Assembly: GCA_900543715.1 (NCBI GenBank)
Contig: UQSX01000047.1
Span: 1-21,613, forward strand
Reading direction: 5' to 3'
Source: an uncultured Blautia sp.
GTDB taxonomy: Bacteria > Bacillota > Clostridia > Lachnospirales > Lachnospiraceae
DNA length: 21,613 nucleotides
Positions 20,386 to 21,613 of this stretch are shown in pieces (the stretch's first letter is position 1; each line of letters opens with the position of its first letter). The position numbers and the translations under genes are program-made. The notes below the pieces were generated by a model that ran no database searches, had not been told where the DNA came from, and was given only the letters and a program-made list of their open reading frames with translations.

Positions 20386-21423
20386 TTATTCCGCCTCCTC
20401 ATCTGTATATTTCGCATTGATTTCCTGAATATGGTCATAGATATCGCCGATATGCTCATTATCCGCCAGCATATCTTCCTGAACGCCGGCCACCTGGTCT
20501 TTAAAGGCCTGGATATCTACATCGATAAACTCTACGCCCATATCTTCTTCTGCGATCTTTTTGGCTTCTTCTACCTGTACATCCCACTCTTCCAGCTCTA
20601 CTTCTGTGGAAAGTCTGGCAGCCTCTTCAAATACTTCACGTTCTTCATCGCTTAAGCTGTTCAGGAATTTCAGATTTCCGATGAGCATATCCGGAACCAT
20701 CTGGTGTTTATTGTAGGAAAAATACTTTGCCACTTCTCCGTGCTTATTGTTGGTCAGAGCAAGCTCATTATTCTCAGCGCCATCAATCACTCCCTGCTGG
20801 ATAGCCGTATAAACTTCTCCAAAGCTCATAGGAGAAGCGGCAGCGCCAAAAGCTTCCATCATCTGTACGCTGGCCGGGCTCTGCTGCACACGGATTTTCA
20901 GCCCCTTTAAATCCTCCGGTGTATTTATCGGCGTCTTGGCGTAAAAATTCCTGGTACCTGCATTGTACCAGGTAAGTACACGGAATCCCGCTTCATCTGT
21001 AGATTCATAGATCTGGTTCATATATTCGGTGTCATTCATAACCTCATGATAGGCTTCTTCCGAAGTAAACAGGTATGGCATACTGAAAATCTCATACACA
21101 TCTGCAAAAGTCTCCAGATTTGCAGTACCTGCCACAACAAAGTCAATGGCTCCTGTCTGGGTCAGCTCAATAGCTCTCTGGGCAGATCCCAGGATCTCAT
21201 TAGGGAAAATCTGCACTTCATATTTGTCTCCCAGATTCTCCTCCACATATTCTTTAAATTTCAAAAGCCCGATATGTTCCGGGTGAGTCTCAGACTGGGC
21301 ATGAGAGATACGAATGATCCTTTTTCCTCCGGTGACGGAAGAGCAGCCGCTCATCCCCAGTAACGTGGTAACACCCATAGTTACACATAGGGCTGCGGCT
21401 AAAATTCTTTTTAAACCTTTCAT
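20386..21423 (-). CDS. dctP: TRAP transporter substrate-binding lipoprotein (DctP)
   Basis: 345 aa. A lipoprotein signal (MKGLKRILAAALCVTMG..., lipobox MSGC with C27) precedes a DctP fold: RISHAQSETHPEH, IFPNEILGSAQRAIE, GLKIRVQQSPASVQMMEAFG and SFGEVYTAIQQGVIDGAENN. The Arg in KIRVQ normally binds the ligand carboxylate, fitting an organic acid such as a uronate. ATG 21423 with GGAAGGA upstream is the start; a longer in-frame ATG at 21486 would overlap the regulator gene. Confidence 0.95.
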   Translation of the reverse strand: MKGLKRILAAALCVTMGVTTLLGMSGCSSVTGGKRIIRISHAQSETHPEHIGLLKFKEYVEENLGDKYEVQIFPNEILGSAQRAIELTQTGAIDFVVAGTANLETFADVYEIFSMPYLFTSEEAYHEVMNDTEYMNQIYESTDEAGFRVLTWYNAGTRNFYAKTPINTPEDLKGLKIRVQQSPASVQMMEAFGAAASPMSFGEVYTAIQQGVIDGAENNELALTNNKHGEVAKYFSYNKHQMVPDMLIGNLKFLNSLSDEEREVFEEAARLSTEVELEEWDVQVEEAKKIAEEDMGVEFIDVDIQAFKDQVAGVQEDMLADNEHIGDIYDHIQEINAKYTDEEAE

Positions 21424-21449
21424 GTTCTTTTTCCTTCCATATATTTGTT

Positions 21450-21613
21450 TTAGAAATTTGTAGTACGACGCTTTATAAAACAGCATGGGATAGTTTTTTT
21501 ATGCCGTACCGGATGACCGTTTAAGGCCATCATCATAGAGTCTACAGCAGTTTTACAAAGCATTTCGCTGCGGCTGTCAATACTGGACAGTTCAGGTTCA
21601 CAGCAAACGGCAA
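21450..21613 (-). CDS. LacI-type regulator, C-terminal end (partial)
   Basis: The last 53 codons of a gene running in from the right edge: PELSSIDSRSEMLCKTAVDS, then MMMALNGHP and a terminal basic segment. This matches the end of LacI/PurR-family sensors (…A…LL..LNG…..P..LI.R.S). It stops 26 nt before dctP, so it heads the operon and probably controls uronate uptake and catabolism. The DNA-binding part is outside the window. Confidence 0.72.
   Translation of the reverse strand, partial: AVCCEPELSSIDSRSEMLCKTAVDSMMMALNGHPVRHKKTIPCCFIKRRTTNF

Noticed and set aside
1..21613. CRISPR arrays, rRNA and tRNA genes, insertion sequences
   Set aside because: I looked for regularly spaced repeats, cloverleaf-like sequences and transposase motifs and saw none; only the serine recombinase indicates mobility.

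Overview
The window looks like a chromosomal segment of a spore-forming Clostridia bacterium, probably Lachnospiraceae. The evidence is a cotJC spore-coat gene, strong AGGAGG ribosome sites, a DUF134/NifX-type regulator, a ferredoxin-like aldo/keto reductase and a TRAP/uronate operon. About 60% of it (1 to ~12,843) is the right-hand part of an integrated mobile element, a prophage or prophage-like element. The left end of that element lies outside the window.

Element, region by region. Positions 1-5661 are a leftward early/replication operon: a PcfJ-like protein (partial), a PcfK-like protein, a Cys-rich small protein, SSB, small phage proteins, a frameshifted HNH/zinc-finger gene, an RNase H-like protein, an HUH rolling-circle Rep with a candidate origin just upstream, and three very small genes. 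Positions 5700-8420 are an accessory stretch. Three rightward AT-rich cargo units, each with its own promoter (two with clear terminators), are wedged between leftward small genes and broken copies of a regulator and a DUF2829-like gene. Positions 8414-9825 are the lysogeny switch: a short Cro-like XRE gene leftward, and a CI/ImmR-like XRE repressor plus ImmA-type metalloprotease rightward. They are driven by two near-consensus promoters that face each other. Positions 9871-10679 hold a frameshifted DUF4236-TM-SH3 gene. Positions 10800-11135 hold a type I toxin-antitoxin locus (27-aa toxin, antisense RNA). Positions 11358-12830 encode a large serine recombinase, which ends 13 bp from the host junction.

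Host side. The recombinase abuts a cotJC gene that lacks its first ~30 codons, so the element sits inside a sporulation gene, a skin-like arrangement. After cotJC come a DUF134-NifX fusion regulator, an iron-containing alcohol dehydrogenase, an aldo/keto reductase with a C-terminal 2x[4Fe-4S] module, and a leftward operon of LacI-type regulator (partial), TRAP transporter DctP-DctQ-DctM and uronate isomerase UxaC. That operon points to import and catabolism of glucuronate or galacturonate.

Three element genes carry single-base homopolymer frameshifts (3141-3144, 6145-6148, 9909-9912), while I saw none in the host genes. This means either decay of the element or base-calling errors. The most interesting candidates are the cotJC-interrupting element as a possible sporulation-controlled switch, the face-to-face promoter switch, the 2TM protein/Pro-rich microprotein pair, the DUF2829 (Tad2-like) gene, and the candidate Rep origin.
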